Part shown: in pieces, positions 12,529 to 24,100 of the stretch
How positions within the stretch are numbered: position 1 is the stretch's first letter
Layout: the number at the start of each line of letters is the position of its first letter
DNA from: Marchantia polymorpha subsp. ruderalis
Lineage: Eukaryota > Streptophyta > Marchantiopsida > Marchantiales > Marchantiaceae
Direction of reading: 5' to 3'
DNA length: 64,000 nt
NCBI GenBank assembly: GCA_037833965.1
Contig: AP031355.1
Coordinates: 11,433,501 to 11,497,500, forward strand
Notes under the pieces: generated by a model
The model's database searches: none
Told to the model about the DNA's origin: nothing
The model's input: only the letters and a program-made list of their open reading frames with translations
Program-made: the position numbers and the translations under genes

Positions 12529-15500
12529 GGGAGATGCAAACATTCTTGCCATGGAGGGAGGGCTGCGCAAATGGAGGGAATTCCTCGGAGATGCCATTTG
12601 AGTTGCACATGATTGAGGGAGGGAGGGCAAGCCTCAGGCCTCGCGCATTTGACCCGATCGGTCAAAGCCTGTAGTAGAGTTGGACATGATTGAATCGAGG
12701 CCAGCCACCTGCGAAGCACGTTGCTTCGAGATATTCAAGGAGCTCTCAAGTGCCCTGGCTCCTCTCAAAAGCGGCAATGGAAGATGCTTTATGTTCCATT
12801 CTATCGAGGCGAGGCTGTAGTCAATGCTCCCCGTCCCAATTTATTTTCGTGCACCTTTGCAGTTGGCGTTGACTCACTAACTGGAAGAAACTCCTCAATT
12901 TCCACACCCTCTTCCTCCTCCTCCTCCTCCTGCTCCACTCCTAAGCAAGGCCATCGACCCCGTGCAAATTATAAACTGCCTCCATGAGTCAATAGACAAC
13001 AAGGACCCTCTTGGAGAAGAATGCGAGCATATGCAATTCTCGTCACTAGATGATGATGACGATTCTTTGTTTTCTGCACAACGAGACGTTGACCATCGAA
13101 GGCTCATCCTTTCGAAGGACCTATTAAGACCGGCCTCCACCCCTTAGAAAAATGTCCTTATTTGAAAAATGGTGCAAATTCTCGAGCACTTGAAACATTC
13201 TCAATAGACAACGCAAAGAACAGAACAACCTTTTTTGACGCTTTCGAAAGGTTTATATATTTCTCTCGGCGCTGCGAGTCTATGGAAACTTTGGAGTCCT
13301 TTCGTCAGCTAACTTCTAACATGTTCCAGAGCCTCTGAGCTATGCTTGGTCGGTACCACCTCCAGAAATGATAATAAACAAGAAAGGGAGGTGGTACAAA
13401 ACTTTCGTGACCCAGAGAAGACAAAAAAAACTTTCCGAATTTTAATGGTGTCAATGAAAACACTTCTGAGGACCCAACAGACGACTCGCTTTAACTGAAG
13501 CCAGTGAGGCAAGTTCAGTCTTGACCCCTTGGGGAGAAGATGTTCGTTCGAAACAAAACTTACTCAATGAATAAATGAATGAATAAAAATAAAAATAAAA
13601 ATGAAAATAAAAACCAAAAGCAGATGATGGCAGAAGGCAGAAGACATCAGGTTTTGATTCCGAGCGTCTCATTGTTGTCTCCGTTTGCAGAAGGTGGCTC
13701 TGTTGCTCTATGAGAAGGAGGGAGGGATTGGAAACCAAGTGAAAGGGAATGCAGAATTGAGAAGTGTGATACACTATTTTCTACGAGCGCACTACATTCC
13801 ACCATTGATCTTGCCAAGGCTGCTGGGCCTGGGCCCACATTGGAAATCCAAAATTGGGACATATCCAGTCCCCATGACTTTGGAGCTGCCATCATCTCCT
13901 AAAGGAGAGCGGCTAGACTCGAAGTTCTCGACTTCAAAAGGCCATTCATTCATTCATTCATTCATTCATTCATTCAACCCTTGCTCTAATAATGGGCCCA
14001 CAAGCTCTCCGGGCCCCACATCCTTCCTTCCTCTCTATGGGGGTCGAAAGAACTCAATTCTGTGAAAAGTTGCCAAGATATCGAGCGTGATGGAAGAAGT
14101 TCCATCGAGAGAAGGCTCGAACTCTGGTGATTCCCAATTGTGCAATTGATCACTTGACAAGAGAGAGGGACCGAGAGAACCGAAATCCATGGCGTCGCTC
14201 GCTTGGACAGGGGCCCACTCTATTTTCCACGTATGGTAGGGGGGGGACTACGGACCAGAGCCGCAAAGACTAGAGAGGCGGGCGTGTGCCGCCAGATTTA
14301 GCCGGGGGGGGGATGGGGGGTGGGGGGGATGATCGTACTGGGAAAAAGTCAAGCGAGGGGGAGGGGGAGGGAGGACTGGAATTCAACACAAGTATGAAAA
14401 TATGATCCAAGCAAGGGACGAGGTGTAAATTCGGGCGGGAATGTGTGTAAAACGCTCAACAAAACAAATATCGAGAGATTTCTCCGGTCAACAAGTACAC
14501 TCTCTCGTCGTCGGCTCCACTGAGAGACACTCGTCGTCTCGCACTCATCAGACCGAGGGAGGCTCTGTGCTGTTGCATGCAATCACTCGCAGAGCAGAGA
14601 GCCGGACAGAGAGGAAGATGTAGAGAGGTGAGCCAAGGCTGGGGGGAAGGGGGAAGGGGCGAAGCAGAGAGAGGAGAGGGAGGAGAGGGAGGAGAAGAAG
14701 AGAGAGAGAGAGAGAGAGAGAGAGGAGGAGGAGGAGGAGGAGGAGGTTGTGTGTCTGAACCGAACTGATTGCCAAGCTTGCATCGACAACAGTTTTTTTC
14801 TTTATAACGTCCTGAGCAAAGCAATGATGCCTTGTCCACTGTTGTCACTCTGACTGACTTGACTGGCTGGCACTTGCAGCGAGGCATTTTGGCCATCCAA
14901 TTTTCCAGAGAGAGATGAAATAGAGAGAGAAAGTCGATGACGTAGTTGGAGGGCCCATGAAACTGCTGCTGCTGCTGCTGCTCTTTTCTCTTTCTCTTTT
15001 TCCAGTACCTGTTTCCAGAAGAAGCAAGTAAGAGTCCAGGGACCAGGGAGGGAGAGTAGAAGCAGCAGCATTAGCATTAGCATTCGCACTTGCACTTGCA
15101 CTTGCTCAGACTGTGTAGCGATCCCCACGATTTCAAAATCCTCCTCCCCACCCCACCCCCACAGCAGCCCCGGGCGCCCTGGTTCAAAGAGTCTCAGCAC
15201 AGGGAAAGAGAGGTCAGTTGTAGCAGCAATCCCAAACTCCCTGTGGCAAGCTTGAAAGAGCGAGCGTGAGAGCTACTGTATGATTCCACTCACTCGTGCG
15301 CAGTGAAGGGAAGGCAAGGGAGAAGAGGCATAGCACAGCACAGCATAGCAAGGCAAGGCAAGGGGGGAGTGGAACAGCAACAGCAGCAGCAGCAGAGCAG
15401 AGGGTAGTGAGTCACTCATTACTCACACACGAGAGATGCAGCTAGTTTTCGGGCATCATCCGGGATCCTCGAATCAGGCGCTACTGGGTCACGGAGAGAG

Positions 15501-15593
15501 TGTGTGAGTGAGTAATCTCGAGTGGCGTTGTGGCCACCGGAATTTACCTCATCCTCGCCCTGTTCCTCGAGATACGGAATCAAAGGCAGGGAA
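7801..15593. other. GC-rich, microsatellite-dense stretch without a recognisable gene
   Basis: This 7.8-kb stretch is richer in G+C than its flanks and holds at least twenty simple-sequence tracts. These include TTC at 9188-9211, CTG at 10467-10487, CAG at 11006-11027, CTG at 11186-11221 and TC at 11256-11288. Further on are GGGA at 11319-11350, CTG at 11539-11562, CATGCT at 11571-11595, CAGC at 11641-11664, CCCAG at 12058-12084 and TGCC at 12498-12527. The last group is CTC at 12908-12932, CATT at 13943-13975, GA then GAG at 14698-14744 and CTG at 14963-14982. Open frames here are low-complexity (poly-S, poly-A, poly-Q, poly-L) and none resembles a known family. It could be a very long promoter and 5' leader of the gene starting at 15594, or of an unrecognised non-coding transcript. 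Confidence 0.6.
11685..12236 (+). CDS. Hypothetical open frame in the microsatellite-rich stretch (doubtful)
   Basis: An ATG at 11685 opens about 184 codons beginning MDDAPARSSLVGALEDLED. The same frame extends upstream to 11499 through alanine and His-Ala repeats made by CTG and CATGCT microsatellites. Only the acidic Leu/Asp/Glu stretch near the start looks protein-like; the rest is Ser/Pro/Arg-rich. I do not recognise it. It may be an upstream open reading frame, a lineage-specific protein or a chance frame in GC-rich DNA, and chance is the best guess. Confidence 0.12.
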   Translation: MDDAPARSSLVGALEDLEDWEDFLHSEMTCELQSCRKFFPVRRLPHTTTRPPSLANLAATVIRGDRDFPGSAFSSIAVQTIRKAGRPSETCHLGQFGAMSSSSGSFGRRSAIPLVLSVHACGSMTSPAQPSPARACCAHWIEFQSRWSMARPPPPSSTDLLAVSQSIATNPQAYAMGRMHGTR

Positions 15594-18500
15594 ATGAGTG
15601 CGGATGATGTTTTTGTGACATTTGTGGAATCCGCAAGGCGTATGCTTTGCGAGAGCTTCGAAACCGAGCAGCACAGGGAGTGCGATGCCACGGCAGGCAG
15701 ATCTCAGTCTCACGGACCCAGCTGGAGCTGGGTCTGTACCCGAATTCTGACCTGTTGCAAGGCGTATCCTAGCGGTGTCACCGCAGCGATTCTGCTGTCG
15801 GAGCTTTACGAGGTAATAGCTGTCCCCCTAATAAATTCTTGCCGTGGTCTGTATACCTAGAGGATTCTCCCTGCTCGCTTCCTCCTGAAAATCTAGTCTT
15901 TTCTTTCGGGATGCATTTTTTGGCCACCCCTGCGTTCACTCTCCATGAGAATTTCTCCCTCAAACCTCTGGTATTTATTTCGGCGTTTGCACCCTGATTC
16001 CCTCATTTTTAATGGCGCATAGACTGCATCATCCCATCCTGCCAGAATCTGCGCTTGCTTGTCCCAAATTTGAATTTTAGGACTTCTTGCTGAACTCACG
16101 AAGCTTGGGTTTATGGTTCGGGTCTGTAGTCCTGGCTAGCCAGAGAACGGGTCGAAAGATGCGTGAAAGGAAAGGGCAGACCTGGGCCTGCCCACGGCGT
16201 ACGCAGACAGAAGCAGATGCTGGGCTCGAAGGTCACCACGATTGATTCCATCTTGGAAAGGAAATTCGTACCTTTGGAAGCAGTGTTGGATGCAGTCATT
16301 CTCGATATTCAGCTCCTCCCTGGTTGGTGTAATTGTCTGCCCAACTCGTCGTGTGGTGTCGTTCCATTCCTGTACACATCTAATTCTTCTTCGGGATCTT
16401 CTCGTTTCTTCCTCGAAGCGATTCAAATGTGGCAACAGAACTGAACTTACAGTGAAGTTGACAGTCATGCCTATTGGCTCAATTTTCAAATTTTAGAAAA
16501 GCTCTTTATCAAGTTCGACAGTTCTGGGAGACGTGGTATCATCTTCATCATGTTTCAAAATTGTGTTGTAGGTACCAACAGCTACCTCTTGACCCTCGGG
16601 GACACTTGGAGCTTCAACAGCATCGAATTTTACCTTCACCGCAAGTAATCTATCACTTTAGCCTCATATGGTTTGCGTAAACGGTGCGAATGATAGTCAA
16701 GTGAACAAATTTTTGCAACTTCAAATCCTCACTCATAGCAAGGCTTATTCTACACAAGGCTGTTCGCTCAGCACAACTCTGTGGATCCGGCTGGCTGTAT
16801 CCTCACACTTGAGCATGGATTGCCGTTCGTGGGTCGCAGATTTTATGATCTAGTCGATCCGACCAGTGGCATTCTCAGAAAAGGCCGAGAGATACGTCTC
16901 ACAGGTTGTCGTTTGAGGAATGCTCTTAGTGCGGGGTCAGTTCCGCCCCGGTTACTACCAACAGAGTACGTTATTATCCTGTTGGATGAGGTTTGTCAAC
17001 ACACCTCTTGAAAACCTAGTCTAGTGAAGTTCATTTGTGCATTTGTGACTTCGTTTTCATACTTTCAGTCTGTTCATGTGTATGAAAGTTATTGTTGTCT
17101 CACCTGATTTGCGCGTGAATTAGTGCTCTTCTTTTCCGATGTAGAATTTCCAGATCGTGCGTTCTGTGCATTAGCTTGGCTACGTCACATGACAGCGTTG
17201 TAAGTGTGAACCCCTTTGAAAGTATCGGCTTTTTCCCAAGACAGGAACAAGATGAAGACCTCTTTCTGTTGGGGGCCCAGTTCTGTTCTGACAACTTTTC
17301 GAGCATTCAAACGAGCTCCATCCGCGCTGGACTGGAATACTACTTTTATGCAAGGTAAAGTGTCGATGAGTTGATCAGATCAGCTCGAGACCTGAGATTG
17401 ATTTCGTGGATTGCTTTACATGACATTTCATTTGATCTGAGGACCAGGGACAGGTACTGGCGAAGTAGTCTCAAGTAACTGCTCCCCCTTTACCTGAAGT
17501 TTGCGAGAAGACATGATGGCATAGTAGAGTACGGGCAGTCGTGTGCAAGGTACTGATTGGAACTTCCGTGTCTGCAGAGTGGATGAGATCGAAGCGACCG
17601 GAGTGCAAGGTCTACAGGAGCAAGTGAAACAACAACGACTCACTTTGTGCGATGATAATGGAGTCTCTCTTCCTCTCGTTCTCTGGAATGAACAGGTTTC
17701 TATCTGTAGCTTGCTGAGGTTAGTGCTGTGCTTGGAATACAAGTATTTTATCCAGTCTTGTGTGTGTACTTCTCTTTTGACGTTGTACATCATTCATTGT
17801 ACATTCAAGTGTATGTATGTGGTTCAACCTCTACGAACCTGATAGTGATCCGTCTCCTGCCTATTCAAATGCTTCAGTCAGCTGCTATTGCTCTTGAAGA
17901 CTAAGCATATTCGGTTTCGCTTGTCGGCGTTGTGATTAAGAGCAGTCAAGGGAGCATGGTAGCCATTGAGCGCCCTTTAATCGTTTACGAACAAGAGGGT
18001 GAGAACAATCGAGCGATCGGAGTATGGTTCGAGTATGGGAATCGTACGCGCCTGTACACTGTTCCATATGTACCTGTGGCAGAACAGGTATGTGTCGTAA
18101 TAGTCTTCAGTACAGTCAACTGTGGGAGAGTATGGTCTTCATTGCCACATACGAGTCCTGTTGATTACATCTGATCTGGAGCTACGGTGGACCTGCAGGT
18201 GACGGTGGAAGACACTCAACCGAGAATGAGCTCGATGACCCCGAATCTCTTGGAGCACGACTTGGACTGGTCGAGGACAGAAACCGGGCAGAGTGCCTCC
18301 GTGTCACAGGTCTCTGTTCCCCGAGACCCTCAGGGTTCTCTCGACTTCAACTTCTTCCCTGTGCGGGTACGGGCATGTCAACTTCTGTTGGATGAGTGTG
18401 TGACTGAAGAAAGTGTCGTTCTGTAACTCACTCGAAGCATGGGCATGGGAACTGTGGTGTGCAGTTGCTCGTGGAAAATGTTCGACCGAAGATGACTAAC

Positions 18501-20194
18501 GTGGCTCTCTATGGGATGGTCACTTTTCTCTCCCCATTACCTGATCTGGAATCAGTAGTCAAACGCAACTTCGCAGCATACAAATCGGCTTATTTATTAC
18601 GAATCCAAGATTGCTCTGGAGCTCTTGATATCAGGCTGTATTTCAGTGATCAATGGTGAGAGACACAACAGGGTGCGTTTGTTCGTCTCTTTTCTTTCTC
18701 TCATACACGTCAGGATTCTGAATGCTATAACATGATTGCGTTTGCAGGTCAGCGGGAGAAATACACGTAGGTCAAATAGCTTTCGTCGGTGGCATCTTCA
18801 CAACAGTGAACTCCAATGGCGGGTGAGTATCACCTGTTGTGATTGATACTCTGGAGACCGAGAATCTTTTGTGCAGTTTTGGGTTCAATTGAGTCATAAC
18901 TAACTCGCTTACTTTTCCGAACCTCTGCTGCAATGATGGGAGGGTATGAATCATTGCTCTTCACATAAACTTTGCAACAGTCTCGGAACCCGAGAACGAA
19001 TGTTGATTACTTTCATTAAGAACAAAGTAAATGTGCTTTCCACTGTCCTTCAACTGTTGACGGCCTGACAGGGAACATGTAAACAGGATACTCAACATTG
19101 TACTGACGAAGTGCCACTGTCTGTCGTCTGATTGGTCACTTTAGAATGGACTGCACGTGGACCGAAAAGCAAGGAGGCGCGCTGGTTGTTAATATGACCC
19201 AGCTTCCGGCATTGTTGTCAACTGCTTGCCTCCACCGGATCGTTCCCCTGTCTAAGATATCTTCTTCTAGTTTAACAGTGCAAGTAAGAGCTCTCGTTCC
19301 CGATTGTACAGCCCCAAGTGAACGTGTAACACAGATATCAATGGGAATTGCCATCAATACCAGCAATGAGAATTCGTCCGTGTTCGAATTTGTTCTCTAG
19401 CTGGAAGTCTGTACATGCCCACATCACAACACTAATTAGTACCGTCACCAAGGTTTTTCCTGTAGGCTAACGTCAGTGCCAAAGCGTGCCAACTGTTCTC
19501 AGATCGGTACAGCAGTGCTCATAGTTCAACTTCTCCGTCTGAATCCAGGTATGCAGGGTGCAAATAAAGAATCTGGCACAGCATGGGGTGCAGGTGAAGT
19601 TCTGTCATATACCGTGTGGACACCCTGTAGTTGGGCTTCCAGTTCCTGGCAGGTGGAGTTGTAACTATTGCAGGCGAGCGTGTGAAACGAAGGAGACAGT
19701 GTTGACATTTTTTTCAACAGCTTTATTGGTGGACGTGTATCCGGGTCACCACACACAGGCTTATGCTTCGTGCTCGGGACGAGCTGCTGCGGAAGTGCTC
19801 CAGATTTCACCTGACGATTTCTGCTCTTGGTCCGAGGTATGCAAAGCAGGGAGGTTGTGTGCGAAAGTTGAAAGTCAGCCTCTGGACCTTGGAAGACAAG
19901 TTCTTCTTTCACGTGTATCTCTTTCCTTTGGTTGGGTGGTCGTCCAGAAGACTCTAACAAGACACACATATGAAGGCTCTGACGTACAAATTCGTGCATG
20001 TGCTGTTGCAGATCGAGCAAGGAATGTATTTGTACAGCCTCGAGAACGAAGAGTTTTTGGTCACTTTGTACTATGGTTTCCAAGAGGAGATGAACGCTTT
20101 ACAGTCCGCCGGTGGAGCCGGAAGTGCTACGCCCGCTCCGTGTTTAAAAATTGGACAAGCCATCAAGGCAGATCCTGGCAGAGGTGACGTCTAA
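15594..20194 (+). CDS. SHLD2/FAM35A-like protein: tandem OB folds with a C-terminal zinc-ribbon OB fold
   Basis: In animals SHLD2 is the single-strand-DNA-binding subunit of shieldin, which limits end resection at double-strand breaks. Exons read 15594-15812 (start MSADDVFVTFVESARR), 16572-16644, 16759-16990, about 17154-17354, 17578-17695, 17941-18087, 18199-18366, 18465-18655, 18748-18822, 19145-19283, about 19466-19548, about 19594-19836 and 20012-20194. OB1 includes LTLCDDNGVSLPLVLWNEQ. OB2 includes ALYGMVTFLS and SAYLLRIQDCSGALDIRLYF. The last OB has a four-Cys ribbon (CHIPCG then CNYC), then TALLVDVYPGHHTQAY and AAEVLQISPDDFCSW, which line up with human SHLD2 around PALMTIVDGRHD and LLNISPDCL. 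Three spots are uncertain: between 15813 and 16571; near 17069-17154, where a small exon may restore phase; and around 19466-19594. RPA1- or MEIOB-like proteins are the alternative, but the C-terminal pattern favours SHLD2. Confidence 0.72.
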
Positions 20195-21172
20195 TTGTAT
20201 ATATTATGATTTGGATAACTACCATTCATTTCAACCTGAAAGATTCTTGTCACCAACTGGTCTGGTGGGATCTCCCGGTCAGCCACCTCAGTAACCTCCC
20301 CTAGTACACTTTTTTCTGCAACTAGCATCCCATATCCGTAAACGAAATATAGCCTCAGCAGTAAATGCAGGCTATTTGAACTTCTATTGTATCTTTTGAG
20401 AGTTACACTCATCATAAAGTTGGTAACAAGCGACGAAAGATCAATCAAGATGGCCGAACTTGTAATTGATTGGATGTCGGTCGGGTTGTCATCGAATGTT
20501 ATCTGGACGTAAGCATGTTTATATCCTCATTATGTAAAGTGAAGTGTGGCGAGTAGTGTACGATACAAGGGCCAGTATAAGTAACTGTAAAATAAGAATC
20601 CGCTTGCCTAATATTATACTTCTGACCCTTGGATTCATAGCCAAAAAACTTGTGGATGAAAGAAATACGTAGTACCTGCACCATGAACTTCAAGAGGTGC
20701 TTGCTTGATGTGTTGTCTTCAGCGTTTCCGAAAGGCAGCTCACAGTGGAGGAAATTGCCATGAGAACAATTCTGAAAAGCTCACGGTCGTTCGGGTTTGA
20801 ACACGTCGTTCGGTTGATTCACTAGTCTCCAACAGGGACTCGTTGAATCCAAGACCTCCTGTCCAGATGCGTGTTTCCGCGTAGGAGGATGGATGTTATA
20901 GCATCATCAAACATTGTCCTTCACTTGCCTACTTCAGTCTCAGGGAGGGATTTATCATACATAGATCTGACCGAAGTACCGAAGTGGGAGGTTGACCTCT
21001 TAGAGATGCTTGTGGTGACTCACCATCTAGAATGAATGGGTCATGGGGTATTGAGCGACTTGTGAGTGCGCAACCCTCACACGCGGTTCGTCCCAGATGG
21101 CACCGAGGTGTCAGTGCGATCACCATCCAGAAGAAGAGTCAAATGTCATCAATACTCTTGTATAGGTGATGT

Positions 21173-24100
21173 TCAGAGAAGTCGAGGGGTGCTGGGCAGC
21201 TGGTCGCCGAGGTCCAAGTTCGATGAGCTCTCCTGGTGCATTAGCTTGAGAGTCAGCTCCCTTTCCGACTCAGGCTCCGAAGCTTGTGAAGTTTGCAGCC
21301 AACCTCCATTTAACATGCCGGGTTGTGTCGGATGTTCGAAGGAAATCGTGCGCTCATCTTGACCTGCGTCAGGGTCGTCAGCAGGGTCGTCCCGGTGAAT
21401 CTTCACTCTGTACCAGCAGTTGTTCATGTTCCCCTGAAGACGAAAGCCAATTGGTATGTGTGAGTACGAAATGCTAATACCTGTCACTCCCACACGCGAA
21501 AGCCCAAGCCCTCTCTGAAAAGTGTCCAACGTAAGACAGCGATGGAAGGTCATACCAGAAGGTTCCACGAAGAGTTTTCGGGCTGAGTGTTCATGGCCGA
21601 ATCCCAAGCCCTTACGACGATCTCCGAGCTCTCGACCAACTCCATCACATCGACTCTAGTCTCCCAAAAGCACCAGCTCCAGTACATTCCATGCTTTGTG
21701 GGTTGTGCGGGGTAGCCGACACTGCAAAATTTCCACGTCTTCCCTCCATCTAGTGACACCTCCACTCTCCCTATCTTCTTGCCAGTTCCTGCCAAACGAG
21801 CGCAGACAGTACAGGTCCGAGGTCACTATGACGTCATCAGGGCGACCACAAATCCCCTAAGTCAACAATGAACATGCTGAAGTTGGCGGTTCCGAGCACT
21901 GACACATTCAGAAGTTTCAGGCGGATTGGTCAGACTGATTGGATACCTGAATAAGCATAGCCGGTGATGGAGTAAGCGGCATCCTCGTTTGAAGGATCAA
22001 TCGTCAAAGTTTGAGAATGCGCAGGTGTACAGATGACGGAATTCACGTTCATTTCATTGATGACGAACTCCGGCCTGCTCATCCATCCTGGAACAAGGCA
22101 AGGGTGCATTCTGAATGGTCAGTCACGAACAGTCGACTCCGACAAGATACTCTGTCACCATCGCAGTCGCATCGACCACGTACACTACCTCCTCTCCTGA
22201 TCTCTACCATCTTTAACCAGCATCCAAGTATTTCAAGAGTCATCCCCTGGGAGTGGCTCTGGCACGTTTGGAGGTATGGAATTTGTCGAATTCGACGCAT
22301 CCAGCCCTCGCATGGCCACTGAGTCAACAGTTTCTGTCAACAGACGGATTTGTCAACGAAAGTCCCTGCCATACTCTCTCTCTCTCTCTCTCAAGGTAGA
22401 TGAGCGAGATTTCTCATGTGTCGAGCCCTCTGGCCATCCCACGAGCACACGCAGGCTTCAGGGCATGGACTGTTACAGTCATATAAATATCTTCTCCAAA
22501 TCACGTGTACGCTTACACAGATAGTATCGATTATTAGAGAGAGAAACGATGGTTGTGGCCGAGGTTCAAGCAGGGCAAGCCTCGAGGCGTAAAGCCTTGC
22601 CTGCTCAAATCTGCAATGGCTCTGCGCATCAGTGTAGGTCTGTCGATCTCAGCTGCCCAGCAGATATGTCAGTAGATAGTCATTTACCTACTCCATAGCC
22701 CAAAGCCCCAAGGATGAGTGAGGTCTTGATTGGGTTTTAATTGGGTCTTCCCATCCTTGTGGCTATCTTGTTTACTCCGTAACACAATGGGGCTCGTGAC
22801 ATTGCTCACGTACTGGCCAGCATACAAGGCCAGTCCAGGTCCTAACAAGTGCCAAGCATTCCATCGCTGCACGTTCCTCGACTCCTTTCTAATGTTGCAG
22901 ACGATGGCAATTTCTCGCAGGCGCTGAATTTCCAGGCTAGGCAGTGAGATTCAGGCCAGATAAATAAAGCACACCCTCAGTCCATTGTACACCAGGCGCA
23001 AGCATGCTCACCGTGAAAATCCCGTGCATTGCGTTCATCAACCGAAATCGAATTGTTCTTAATAACGCACCCGAATCCAGCCTCCAGCAGATCCACCATT
23101 TTATCATGGAAGTGATTTCCTCTTCTGATGCCAGGCACTGGGGGAGTTCGAATTCCCCCGTTCCGTTTCGCTAGAGGAAAATGAACTAGCCCTGTCGGAG
23201 GAGGATCTATGGCGGCGAGATCATAATTTCACCAGATTGGCACCTCATAAGCATCAATCAATTACATTTCCGAGCGCGCTTGGAACGTGAACTAACCAGA
23301 CAGCGAATTGAATTGATGGCCGACTCGGGCCGTGATCGAGTGACAGAATCGATCGATGGAGGGAAATCAAGAGCGTACCTTCAGAAATCGCGGTGTCTAA
23401 ATCTTGGACTTGAGAGGGCAGCATTCGATTGTCATGAAGATGGTAATAGCTGTCGGACTGCTCGGCGCTGATCTCGATCTTGTTCAACCACTTGACCGAG
23501 CGGCCGCCGGTGAAGCCCGGAACGATGAGCCGAACGGGGAAGCCGTGATCGGGAGTCAACAAATCGCCGTTCTGCTCGTAGGCCAGCAAAACATCGCGCG
23601 ATTCGTCCATGGCCACCTCGAGCGGAATGCTGGTGCCATAGCTCGAGCTCGAAGGCGCGAGCTTGTCGGCGCCCGAGCAGCAGACGAAGTACTGCACGCC
23701 GCGCTTCTTGGGCATGAGCACGCCGCAGTGCTGCAGCACATCGCAGAGCCGGGCGCCGCCCCAGACCGAGGTGCTGACGGCGCCGGGCCCCCACTTGAGC
23801 CCCAAGCTCTTGCCGCCCTTGCTGAGCTCCTTGCTGCGATTGCCCGAGCACATGAGCGTGACGGGCAATCGGCGCGACGGGAAGCACAGCAGATCGCGCA
23901 TGGTGAATTTCTTGGGCTTCGTCATGAGCCCCGTGATCTCGATGGTCCAGCTCTCCCAGCCGGCCTGCGGCACGGCGCCATGGTTGCGCACGAAGTGCAG
24001 CGAGGTGGGCGTCAAGAACCCGAAGTGCATCAGCGTGCTCAGCGGCGGCTCGCCATTGAAAGGATGAAATCCCTTGATTCGAATTAGGTCCGGGTGCCGG

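Noticed and set aside
14577-14768. Glu/Arg-Glu repeat frame
   Set aside because: It arises entirely from the GA and GAG microsatellites at 14698-14744.
19558-20187. 209-codon uninterrupted + frame read as one exon
   Set aside because: Up to 19836 it is real. Beyond a good donor (GAG|GTATGC) the conserved continuation MYLYSLENEEFLVTL is in another frame after the acceptor at 20011, so the second half is intron and shadow.
20200-21172. Search for a cytochrome b5 or FAD domain downstream of the nitrate reductase homologue
   Set aside because: No HPGG heme motif or flavin/NAD(P)H motif is present on the - strand, and the space is too short.
23404-24087. 227-codon frame on the + strand
   Set aside because: Antisense shadow of the same exon; Ala/Arg/Glu-rich with no family match.
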